Origin: Paramacrobiotus metropolitanus
Lineage: Eukaryota > Tardigrada > Eutardigrada > Parachela > Macrobiotidae
DNA length: 64,000 nt
Reading direction: 5' to 3'
Assembly (NCBI RefSeq): GCF_019649055.1
Contig: NW_026570341.1
Location: forward strand, 1-64,000
The position numbers were made by a program, and so were the translations under genes. Positions 36,011-45,657 of this stretch are shown in pieces. The stretch's first letter is position 1. Each line of letters opens with the position of its first letter. The notes under the pieces were generated by a model that did no database searches, had not been told where the DNA came from, and saw only the letters and a program-made list of their open reading frames with translations.

Positions 36011-37231
36011 TTAGCGTTCTCCTGCACCTAGACATAGTTCCTTCAGTCCCGGGTACTGTAACAAAAGGACCAAAGGACAAAGCACTAACATTCCAGGTGC
36101 TATGATCATAACCCATTGGCTGTAGGCTACTCTAGGATACCATTCAGGATACGTGCCCCGCTGCAAACACCTGTAAATCGTCGCCATAGGCAGAAAGCGA
36201 TGGAATCGACACAGGGAGCCCGTGTACTCCTCCAAGGAAATGGTGATGCGCCCGCTCAGCACTGGCTCATACAGCATCGTGTTCCATGCTGCGCAGACCG
36301 CGCGCAGCCCCATCTGCGTCACGGTGTCCAGCTGCGAGAACACCTTCATGAATAATTCCCCGGGAAGCGCCTTCTGGTCCGTCCCTGTCGGGACCTTGTC
36401 CGTCAGCTCCGACACACTGACCATCTCCTCGTCAAAACTCGCGACGGCCGCCTGCAATCCGTGCAAAACTCGTAACCAGATCGTTTTCACACTCAAAGTG
36501 ATCGTGATGCCTCACCAGAACACGCCGCGTCCAGGAATCGTCTCGTCGGGAGTGACTCGGTCGACAAATGTACACCACTCGGCCGTCGACGACATCCACG
36601 ACGGCAACCGTGCAGTCCAGCGCATCCAGTTCAGACCCGGTCAACCGCTTCATGAGCGCCTCGATTTCTTCCGTAGACAGGGAGCGAAATACGTCGTCCA
36701 GCTGCAGAGTCTGCTTGACGAAGGTGCCTGGGCCAACATGATCCAGCACTGTGTGGTAATCCGAGGCATCTTCGGTTCCCGTCGTACGTTTACGCTGAAG
36801 GTGAGCCAGCCGCAGCAGATTCAGCTCCGTTTGCACTGTCCAGCGGATCCGTTCGCTGGGAACGAAATCGGTACACGTTTTTCCGCTGCAAGGGCGTCGC
36901 CATTCGACGACGATCCCGTGCTGCATCCCGCGTCCGAAACTGACGGCTTGACCAAGGACCCGCATCCACGGTCCTAACCTTGTCTCCTCCACGAGTACCT
37001 CCACGGGAATGTTCGGGGATTTCTTCGAGCAAATACGAGCCACATCCGCTTCGCTCGTTCCGCTCAGCACAAGCATAGACGGTCGAACGGGACGAATTCA
37101 CGGCGTCGGTCGGGGCAGAGCAGATCCACGAAGAGTCCGTCTTCAGCCGCGTCCACCACACGCGCGTACCGCATCATCCCGTCGTCGAAGAGAACGTCCA
37201 CGGCGTTCTCGCGGTGCATTCCGCTTGGCAT
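36011..37231 (-). pseudogene. F-box family copy c4: exon 1 with frameshift, truncated F-box exon
   Basis: ATG at 37,231 gives MPSGMHRENAVDVLFDDG, then GLFVDLLCPDRRREFVPF. The frame shifts near 37,075-37,090 and continues VEVLVEETRLGPWMRVLG, SERIRW, GPGTFVKQTLQLDDVFRSL and VVDVVDGRVVYICRPS to a donor (CTG|GTGAGG). A short intron (acceptor TTGCAG) leads to the F-box LPGELFMKVFSQLDTVTQ and ITISLEE, but after about 130 residues homology stops and the frame ends at 36,011. The LRR-like part and last exon are absent. Truncated pseudogene. Confidence 0.7.
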
Positions 37232-38620
37232 TCTTCAGGATGCGTCGGGACTCGAAAAGGGAAACACTTGCGCTCATGCGCAATGCGCCACCGCGTACAA
37301 AGCAGGATGCGGTCCAATAAACGCCTCCCTGCTAAAAACTTCGATGCAGAACGAAGTCGAGGCAGAAATTCAGTTAAAGATACGCTTCAGAAATCGTTCA
37401 ATATAAAGCACAGTTTATTACTTAACGCGGAGTGGCTAGCAACTCGGTCCTTCTGCGGAAACGGGCATACCATCGACGCGTTACAGTTTTAGACAAAACC
37501 GTAGAATATAACACATAAAGAAATGATTTTTGTACTTTAAAATGGGTTCAGTAACAGTAACACATTTATTGTTGCTGAGAAATTAGCTTTTAAATTGAAA
37601 AATTTGAAGTCGATTTTTACAGAGTACAGATGTGAAAAAAAATATTCTGCAACGGCCATTTTATAGAGCGAAGTATTATAAGCTTATTATACGGACAGAA
37701 TTTTGATTGATAAAAAACAGAAAAAGAAAAAAAATCGGGGGTGCCAAAGTAGTGCTTGGGGCACTCTACCCCTGGATATAATTGACCATATTTGCCGAAC
37801 AAAACCCTAAACAGAAATTCTGTCCGTATAATAAGCTCAGGCTGCGGTACTTTATTTATTGCGATTTTATTTGTAATTTTTGGCAAACCAATGTATTCAC
37901 AGCTGATTTTCAAAGTTTTTTTACGTTTTGTTCAGTGTTAGCTTGCAGAAGTATACCTCTTTCACGGCTTTGGTGCCGGTACCGAGAGTTGCTGGCTGCC
38001 GCACACAAAAGCACATGCACATGTGGAGCAACGCAGAACAGGCAGGCAGCCATATAACATTCATGCAGACTGATGCAGTCATAGACACTAAAACAAAAGA
38101 CTGCAATCAGACGGCAGATTTGCGTTTATGGCGTCTTTTGTTTCTCTTTCTTTTCAACAAACTCAACAAAGCTGGATGGGGCAGTTGCAGATTTTGATCG
38201 CACCTGATTGCGATTACTTCAATGCTAACCACCGATGTCGGGGGCGATTGAAGGAATATGCCATCACTCACAATAAGTGCGGCGCAACCCATTATTTTGC
38301 GGTTCACCTTACGTGCCCCCCTCTACCACTCGTACAACTTTAATTTTTTTCTTGTTAACGAAAAAAGATACACTCATTACAATTATCGCATTATGTAGTA
38401 TAGAAAACGCCCTGTAAGATGAGCTAAGGTAATTTTTGGGAATTATTTTGAAAATTCGCTAGCCACTTCACGTTTAATTAGATACGAGAATATTAAACTA
38501 GAACTGTGTCGTAAAATGCCTATAATTTTACTATAATTATCAATCTTGCATTTACGTACCGTGAAATAAAAGCTTCTTAATGTGATGAACTCCCTTAACA
38601 AAATGTAGAAAAGTGTTTGC
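37232..38620. other. intergenic with one perfect 22-bp hairpin
   Basis: No gene recognised. AGCTTATTATACGGACAGAA at 37,681 and its complement ending at 37,836 form 22-bp perfect arms about 110 bp apart, perhaps the core of an old foldback element. Confidence 0.45.
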
Positions 38621-38630
38621 TGCTCGACTG

Positions 38631-39660
38631 GCTGACAAGCGGTGGAGAGACACTGGCTGTTAATTTATTGCCGGGAACGTCCTGTCACAGCTGGACGTAC
38701 GTACAAGCGCGTTTGATACCAATCAACGCTTTACACTGCCCCTTTTCTCAGACTATTCCCGTCCGTCATCTTTCATTTGCCGCCACGATTGGCCAAAAAT
38801 CGGTAGTGTCGTCAGAGCTGTTCCTGTACCGTTGTACATGAGAAAACTGATATTATTACTACTCAGGCACAGCGCCATCGGCTTTTATTTCCCATAGGGG
38901 AGGCCAATCTCCGGTACGTCATTGCGCAGCAGGTTGTAAGCGTGCTACACTCCGAGACGTACACTGGGCGCTGGATCGCAGCAGGACTGTCCGAGTCTGG
39001 TTGATGCGACGTCGTGAGCGTCTTCGTAGGATCCATTACTCCGGAAAGACCTTTTAGGTTCCTATCAGCCATTAGCTACACGAATGAATTGATCGTCAAA
39101 GCTAACTTACAAGTTATTGTGAAAATTAATATCAAATCCAAAACTGCCAACTGATGAGCTGCGTTCTTGCACGGTTTTGACTGTTAATCACTGTCACAAA
39201 TGGGAAAAGTAGCTGCCGTGCTCGATGAACAGTGTGGTGCGGTGACCACGCCTCCTGCGCACATCGCAGTGTACTGGCACCACCTTGATTAATGATTGGC
39301 TGGTGGAAATTCGGTAGCTGCTTTGTCAGCGCCATGGGATTGCACAGCGAGTAGCGTCACAAATCCAGCCCAACCAACTAGCGAACGGACGAAATTTTCT
39401 CTGCTTTGTACTCCGCAGGCTTAGCAACCCTCGTACGTACAGGCACAACTGTGACGTCGTCAGGACGCTATCAATTTTTAGCCAATGGCAGTCGCCATTG
39501 AAAGATGACTGACAGGAATAATCTGAGGCTAGGAGCAGTGTGAGTCGGTGAGTGGCAGCGAAGGCGCTTGTACGTACGTCCAGATGTGGCAGGGCGTCAG
39601 TCTCCCGGCAATAAACAATTACTGAATAACGAGTGTCGGTCTCTCATCCGTTTGTTAGCC
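38631..39660. mobile_element. inverted-repeat-bounded segment of about 1 kb (possible TIR element)
   Basis: About 200 bp at 38,631-38,845 (GGCTGACAAGC, TTATTGCCGGGAACG, CTGGACGTACGTACAAGCGC) is mirrored at about 39,430-39,660 with moderate divergence. The bounded segment holds a minus-strand piece (39,335-38,863) that is a copy of the region just upstream of family gene c7. It looks like an element that has captured, or was inserted around, a host 5' region; the target duplication is not clear. Confidence 0.5.
38863..39036 (-). CDS. small open frame, paralogue of the one upstream of c7
   Basis: ATG at 39,036 opens MDPTKTLTTSHQPDSDSPAA and then IQRPVYVSECSTLTTCCA (57 codons). The copy at 42,064 reads MNPPPKKLKASHQPDPDS and IQRPVYVSEISTLSTCCA. 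The two differ by a 3-bp indel and several synonymous changes, as expected of coding sequence. Function unknown; it could be a first exon or a small peptide. No homologous downstream gene follows on this strand. Confidence 0.4.
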   Translation of the reverse strand: MDPTKTLTTSHQPDSDSPAAIQRPVYVSECSTLTTCCAMTYRRLASPMGNKSRWRCA

Positions 39661-40059
39661 ACTAATATACATGCGCTTGGTTCTGTTGGCAGTGTTCGAA
39701 TTACTCTACGTTAGATTTAGCGTTCATATCGACTGCGCACTCGACGAACTGAAGTGGATGCCATTACTAGTATCTATCCTTTTGACAACGGTTTCGAATG
39801 CGTAGGACACTTTCCGAGTTTCTTCGTCGAGCGTTTACGCACATCCCGAAAGCGCTACGGTTTTATGTATCTATACACCATCAAGTGCCGCGAAAAATGT
39901 AAGACGAAAGGTCACGAAGCGAATGACAATACCAAAAGGTCACAACTGACCTTTGCACTAAGTTTGCTTATAAGTGCTGTATCTTATATATGGCGCGCAA
40001 CTTTTGGATAACTTTATAGACATCACTTATTCAGTTATATGTAAATTACAGTTCTCATG
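39661..40059. other. intergenic; part resembles 44,670-45,135
   Basis: The stretch at about 39,655-39,750 (CACTAATATACATGCGCTTG, CTGCGCACTCGACGAACTGA) has related sequence at 44,680-44,740 and 45,095-45,125. No gene recognised. Confidence 0.4.
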
Positions 40060-40649
40060 ACGAACTGTGGTGATTTGGTCTGCTCGTATTTCTCCCGCGA
40101 ACGGCCGGAACGGGTGCATTTTCTCAATGTTACGGTAAATAATCGCTCAACCCGACTGCCGACTGGCTCGGAATTCGGTGGCGCACTGTGAGATGCCATG
40201 GACGCGGCGCTGCCGGTACCTGCAAAAAACTAACGCTTTAATTTAAATAAGCAAAGATATAGTTTATTTTCATGCAGGTACCGAGTAACCAAATGCTGCA
40301 CGAGCTCTTGGATTGGCTGAAAGGGAAGTTGGACGTGGAGCGAATTCTCAGGCAAATCGTTTGCAAGGTACGAATCATCAGTTACGGTTTGTCCTTTGTG
40401 CTGTTTCCTGACTTGAAAAACACTGCACGATATACGTGCTTGCAGATGTTGTGCGCGCTGCAGTCGGCCGATCCGCGACCCTCGGATTACCGCGGGAAGC
40501 AGTGGTGCGTGGAGGGTCTGCAAGGTTTGCTGTTGGAGAAGCTGTCGCACATCGCCCGCCACTTCCTATTCATCTACAAAGAGTCACTTCCCGGCCGTCA
40601 CACTGGGCGGCCGCGCGCCCTTGACCAATGCCGGACGACTTTTAACTAG
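40060..40649 (+). pseudogene. F-box family copy c5: end of exon 2 and last exon
   Basis: The sequence begins mid-exon 2 (VNNRSTRLPTGSEFGGAL) and hits an in-frame TGA (40,189-40,191) where other copies have Trp (GCALWDA). It continues DAMDAALPVP, WLKGKLDVERILRQIVCK|GTACGA, then an intron (40,368-40,445), then MLCALQSADPRP, YRGKQWCVEGLQ and LEKLSHIARHFL. An extra intron-like stretch with GTACCTGC at its start and TTTTCATGCAG at its end splits PVP|SNQ. Exon 1 and the F-box are missing. The last exon is intact. Confidence 0.7.
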
Positions 40650-41120
40650 CAATCTGTACAGATCGCGGCAACTCTGTTCTTCTTTCCATTTAGTTTGCTG
40701 CGTCAGCCATTTTCTTCCTTTTTAGGCCGGGCAGTTCGGATAGTACGTATACTGGCATAAGATTCAACATTATTGCTTGGTGACAGTTGAAAGCATTTTT
40801 CGGTCTGTACAATTCCGCGGAATCGTTTCCGTGAACGTGAATCACAATACTGTACAATACATACTACAATTACCCGATTAATCTCGCATTCGCCGCGTCT
40901 CGACGACCGGTCATTCAGGTTGTGGAAGCGTCAGAAGGATTCCGGGGCAGATAATGGGTTGTACGTTCCTGACCGTTGTTACGACAACGATGTCATTCGC
41001 GCACCTTAAACGCGGAACGCCTGGTTCGACGATTCGCAGGAGCGAGCGACTGTGCAGGGTATAAAGGGCAGGCGACTGCGGGACAGACAGTTACAACTGG
41101 CGGAAATTGGTCGGCCCGCG
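40650..41120. other. intergenic, one TATA-like site
   Basis: No gene recognised. GGGTATAAAGGGC at 41,057-41,069 resembles a TATA box, but only repeats and a broken fragment follow. Confidence 0.35.
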
Positions 41121-41124
41121 CTCA

Positions 41125-41485
41125 AGCTCTGACTCTAACTCAGACTCTGACCGCTTAAACTCTGACTCTGACTACTCAAAGTCTGACTCTGACTGTCCAA
41201 ACTCTGAATCTGACTGAATAACCTTAGAATAACTTAAGAAACCTAAGAAACCTAAGAAACCTAAGAAACCTATTAAGAAACCTAAGAAACCTAAGAAACC
41301 TAAGAAACCTAAGAAACCTAAGAAACCTAAGAAAACTAAGAAAACTAAGAAAACTAAGAAAACTAAGAAAACTAAGAAAACTAAGAAACCTAAGAAACCT
41401 TCAGAGTCAGAGTCAGACTTTGAGTAGTCAGAGTCAGACTTTGAGTGGTCAGAATCAGAGTCAGAGTTGGAGTCTAGGCCTCTCT
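41125..41485. repeat. CCTAAGAAA array flanked by inverted GACTCTGACT-type repeats
   Basis: The centre (41,220-41,400) is a tandem array of CCTAAGAAA and ACTAAGAAA units. The left flank (about 41,130-41,215) is rich in CTGACTCTGACT; the right flank (41,400-41,480) is its complement, AGTCAGAGTCAGA, so the whole is a palindrome. The minus-strand frame reading SDSDS and FLGFLGFL is a by-product. Confidence 0.85.
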
Positions 41486-41529
41486 TGGCCCTTGAACCGT
41501 CCAAAAAGCCCGCCGTCAATCTTGCTCGC

Positions 41530-41630
41530 CCGGCCGATCCGTTCTCGGATTACCGCGGGAGCAAATAGTGCGGCCTGCAAAATTTATTGCAAGAGAAGCT
41601 GTCGCGCATTGTCCAGGTGCAAGAGTAAGA
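41530..41630 (+). pseudogene. F-box family copy c6: last-exon fragment
   Basis: ADPFSDYRGSK, a stop in place of the family's W, then LQNLLQEKLSRIVQ. This is a decayed piece of the last exon, right next to the repeat palindrome. Confidence 0.6.
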
Positions 41631-41639
41631 AAGCAAAAA

Positions 41640-41790
41640 AATTACGCCCGGTGTGCTAATGTTGGCGGCGTGCTGGATCTGTGCCGCTACTCGCTGGACA
41701 CCCCCATTGCGCTGACCTCCCGGCGGCTGGCCGGTGTGTGCCCACCGCAGCAGCTCAAAATTCAGCCACTGAGATTCAGCAGCTAAAGCA
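41640..41790 (+). other. possible exon fragment (F-box-like?)
   Basis: An open stretch reading NVGGVLDLCRYSLDTPIALT and then SRRLAGV up to a stop at 41,786. The pattern LD..L.SL.T...LTSRRL.GV recalls a divergent F-box helix pair, but it is too short to assign. Confidence 0.2.
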
Positions 41791-42063
41791 GCCACTCCGT
41801 TTCAACCGGCCAAGTACACTGCGATATGCACAGGAGGCGTGGCCACGGCACCACAATATGCATCGGACATGAGAGTTCGATTTGCCCCAATCATCACAGT
41901 AGTTTCATATGTGATTTGCAGTCAATACCGAGCAGGAACGCATTTCATCAGTTGGCAGTTGTGCATTTGATACTTCGCAGTAACTTGTCAATTAGAGTTG
42001 AAGAAATTAATTTCATTGGAGTAACTAGCGGTTTATCGATACTGAAAAGGTCTTTTCCGAGTA

Positions 42064-42201
42064 ATGAATCCTCCACCGAAGAAGCTCAAGGCATCGCATC
42101 AACCAGACCCGGACTCCGCTGCGATCCAGCGCCCAGTGTACGTCTCTGAAATTAGCACGCTTTCAACTTGCTGCGCAATTGTTATTGCAAGAGGGAAATA
42201 A
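42064..42201 (+). CDS. small open frame upstream of c7, paralogue of 39,036-38,863
   Basis: ATG at 42,064 gives 45 codons: MNPPPKKLKASHQPDPDS, then IQRPVYVSEISTLSTCCA, ending TAA at 42,201. The matching inverted copy keeps the frame. It may be a small peptide gene or a 5' exon of c7; I found no donor whose phase fits the acceptor at 42,245. Confidence 0.4.
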   Translation: MNPPPKKLKASHQPDPDSAAIQRPVYVSEISTLSTCCAIVIARGK

Positions 42202-42340
42202 AAACCAGATGTGAATAGATGTTAATATTTGTTCCTCCATTGCAGAATGGACCCACGTGGGCAAGGACGCTGCGAGCGCCGCATCACCGTACTTCGGCAC
42301 CATGTTCACGGGTATTTCCGAACCGAACCAACTATGCAAC

Positions 42341-44182
42341 ATGCCTGGCGGCATCGGCTGCTTCAACACGGTCCAGGTGGTGGACGAGGACGGCTGCCTG
42401 CGCTACGGCCGCGTCGTGGACGTGACCGTCATCGGGTTCTTCGTCGAGCTGCGTGGTCCCCGGCGGGAGCGCCGTCTGTTCCCTTTCGGTCGCGTCTACC
42501 GGCCACGCCAACTCAACGAAGCCGCTCTGGCTGGAAAAGCCGCTGCGGAAACCGGTCTGCAAGTGCTGGTTCGCGAAACCCCGTCCGGTCATTGGATCTG
42601 GGCTCCCGTGGAAAATATCCGCGTGGGACGCGGTGAAGCGGCCGTTGTGCAGTGGAGGACGAACGGCAGCGATGTGTCCTACACCGATATCGTGCCCGTT
42701 GATCGTCTGCGCTGGCCGTTTGACCCCGCCCATCGTTATCAGCACATCAAACCGGGAGCGTTCACTAAACGCAGCGTGCGGTTGGATGCACAGTTCGCTT
42801 CTCTATCAGCAGACGCGGCCGCCGCGATGGTCAGGGCGGCCAGCGCGACGGATTCCTTCGGCCGACTGGAGTCGCGAGTGGCCATGGTGGGCATTGTCAA
42901 CGGCCGCTTGGATATTCTCTACGCGCCGCAAGACTGGAACAGTTGCGACGCCGAGGACCGCGAATTCGTGGTACGCTCACCATACATAATATAGTAAAAC
43001 AGTTTTAGTAAGTACTCCAACACTACTTAGATGAGTGTTTTGTGTCGATTTACAGGAGATATTGGCTCATCTGGATCTGAACCTGAAACACTGTCTGGAA
43101 GCGTCGAAGAATCCCCCGGAAATTGCCGACTGCAGCATGTTACCGGCAGAATTATGGACGGAAGTGTTCTCCCATTTGGACACGGTGACGCAGACGGCGC
43201 TTCGCCTCGTCTCGCCGGACTGGACCGCCATCCTCACAGGACCGACACTGACCGCCGCCATCGTCATTACCAGTCAGAAGAGCGCACGTTTCCGCTACTA
43301 CATCTCGGCGGTCCTCTTCAAATGCCTCAGTCCTGGCTCCCAGCACCTCGTCCTGACCGATTGGGAGGAAGACGTGGACATGGGAGACTTAATGGCGCTG
43401 GCAGGCACGATTAACTTCGTGGCGGCGCAGCATCCCGGCGTGCGCCTGCAGGGACTGTGGCTGCGGGGCGTCCGTCTGCAGTTGCTGCTCAGCGACGTCC
43501 AGGAGGCGCTGCCCTGGGACGAACTCTGTACGCTGCACGGAAAGTATGAGTCCTCTGATCTGCTGACAGATTATCATGGGGATTACTTTGTGCGCCTGCG
43601 GGATTTCACCGAAGTGTATGGTCGTCTGCCGTGTGACGCCATTGGCTTGAAGGACTGCTCGCTTCTCCTGGGATGCTCCGTCATCCATCTGCTGTGGCAA
43701 ACCCGCACACTCGCCTTCTTACCGGCGCGCATCGGTGCATCGCGGATGGCGTTGGGTGTCGGTTTCGCTTGCGCACTGTGGCAGACCTTGGACACGGCCG
43801 CTGCGGAACCGTTCGGGCCAGAGCGGAAGGAAGTGGCGCGGTTGCTGGATTCTGCCAAAGACCCGACGAAGACGGCCCAGAAGATGGTCAACACCGCGGT
43901 GTGCCAGGTTAGACTGACTAGCTGATTTCAACTTTTTTAGTCTTACAGTAAAGTTCTTCATTAATTTACTTCATTCTGATTGATTAATTTGATCATCAAG
44001 TTGCAAGCGGCCGATAAAGACAATCGTCGGTTGGTTAATTGCAGGTGTTGTGTGCCGTGCAGTCGGCCGATCCACGCCCTTCGTCGCACTACCCCGGGAA
44101 GCGGTGGTGCGTGGACGGTTTGCAAGATGTGCAGCTGGAGCAGTTGTCGCGTTTGACGCGGCACTTTCTGACCCAACTCTGA
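42341..44182 (+). CDS. F-box family copy c7, intact (exons 42,341-42,970, 43,056-43,907, 44,045-44,182)
   Basis: Predicted 539 residues. Exon 1 (210 codons) starts MPGGIGCFNTVQVVDEDG, aligned with the MPSG/MPGG starts of c4, c11 and c14; an ATG at 42,302 is an alternative. It has two Tudor/Agenet-like stretches (LRYGRVVDV...FPFGRVY and LVRETPSGHWIW...AAVVQW...DIVPVDRLRW). It then has PGAFTKRSVRLDAQFASLS and ends REFV|GTACGC. Exon 2 (284 codons) carries the F-box LPAELWTEVFSHLDTVTQ and an LRR-like part, ending TAVCQ|GTTAGA. Exon 3 (45 codons) encodes VLCAVQSADPRPSSHYPGKR and LEQLSRLTRHFL. Both introns are phase 0. The F-box implies a role as SCF ubiquitin-ligase receptor; the target is unknown. 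It converges with c8. Confidence 0.85.
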
Positions 44183-45657
44183 ATGTAGGCATCCCCCCCA
44201 ACCATGAAGTCTGCCAGCATCGGCCACCGCGCAGTCTCATCTTTCTTTTCTCTTATTCTGCAATTCGGAATGCAGTTTGTTCTTTTTTATTACTTTTTTT
44301 TGCAATCTCATGCTATATTTTTTCGCTCTTAAAGTAACTGGGAATGGTCGCCGGACTTGCCGCGGCTGAACTTGTACTTTCTTCCATGTTCTTTTAGTGG
44401 CTGCGAGCACGAATTATTTTGCTCTGTGGAAGTTATTCCTCTTAGTTTTTAAGTAGAAGCTGATGCAAATAAATTGCCGATGTTAGTCATGTTATCGAAG
44501 CTTTGTCTTAAGAATTATGGAAATAGCAGTCCGTCTCGGCGTCTGGCGGATAGTGATATCCCAGAAATTCGCCATCCGCACATCTTTAGAAGCAGGCTAC
44601 GTGGCGCTATGGCGTACTGAAGCCGTCCGATCAAGTTCACAAAACACCATTTATTATCAGTTTACGGTAAAGGTCATTAGACACTAATACACGTATGAAT
44701 ACATACGCTTTCCTTGTTGGCAGCGCTCAAGTTTCTCCACGGTAGAATGACTGTTACGGTAAATCTTAGAAACGGCTTCAGCGCGTAGTACTGTATGTGC
44801 GTGCCTCGCTGTGCTGTCCCCGTGTCCAGCGCACATATGTAAAAATCGCTGCATCGCTTTTCCCTTTTATCGCGTTTCTGTACTGACAAGTTTGCTGCGT
44901 AATCACTCTGATGTTTTCGGATAAGAGACTACTGACTGATTTTGGGCAGGGTTGTTTCATATCCAGTTACATCCGTTCTATTCAGAAAAAAAGAAAAATA
45001 TTTGGGTTCATATCCGCGAATGCAGGTTTTGCTTGCTTCTAATCATTAACAACTTCCAAAGAGGATTCTATACTTATATGCGCAGTGCGCTCTCACATCG
45101 ACTGCGCACTCGACGAACTGAAGTGGACTACATTGTCCTACGGGAGACGGTTTCCATTCGGGGAACCCTTTGGGTGACAGGGCGTGAACTTAAATAAACA
45201 GCCGTAGAACTGTCGTATTTGTTCAGACCGTCAGTTATTAGTATTCCGTGGTTTTCTTCCTGGGACACGGTCAGGCCATCTCCTGACAATTCCTACTCAA
45301 TAAAAATAAGCAAACGACCAAAACAGCTTGTTTTGGTCGTCATCGGAACAGGTACCTCATTGTCACTGTGACATCGTACTACTGTAGATGATAATATTGA
45401 AAAGAAATAAATGCTACTCAATACCGCTAATCAAAGAAATGGCGTGCCAGCGCACGTAAGAAATAGGAGCAGCTGGAGCAGTTATAGCAGAGAAACAATC
45501 CATCGCAACTCCAACAACAGAGGCAATGCAAGCATACAGCGGAATCAGCGACACAATGCACACTTTCGGTTAGGATTGGCAGTGCTGAGAATCGTCTAAG
45601 CGTAGATGAAGGTCCACGTCATATGGCACAGACACCCTGAGCGACGGGACATAATGA
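44183..45657. other. convergent intergenic region
   Basis: No gene recognised between the 3' ends of c7 and c8. Parts (44,680-44,740 and 45,095-45,125) resemble 39,655-39,750. Short open frames only. Confidence 0.45.

Noticed and set aside
35810-36031. Small plus-strand frame next to c4
   Set aside because: No recognisable domain, no conserved copy and overlap with the c4 tail; kept only as a note.
41172-41519. Minus-strand frame with FLGFLGFL and SDSDS repeats
   Set aside because: Direct translation of the CCTAAGAAA array and the CTGACT tracts; no other coding sign.
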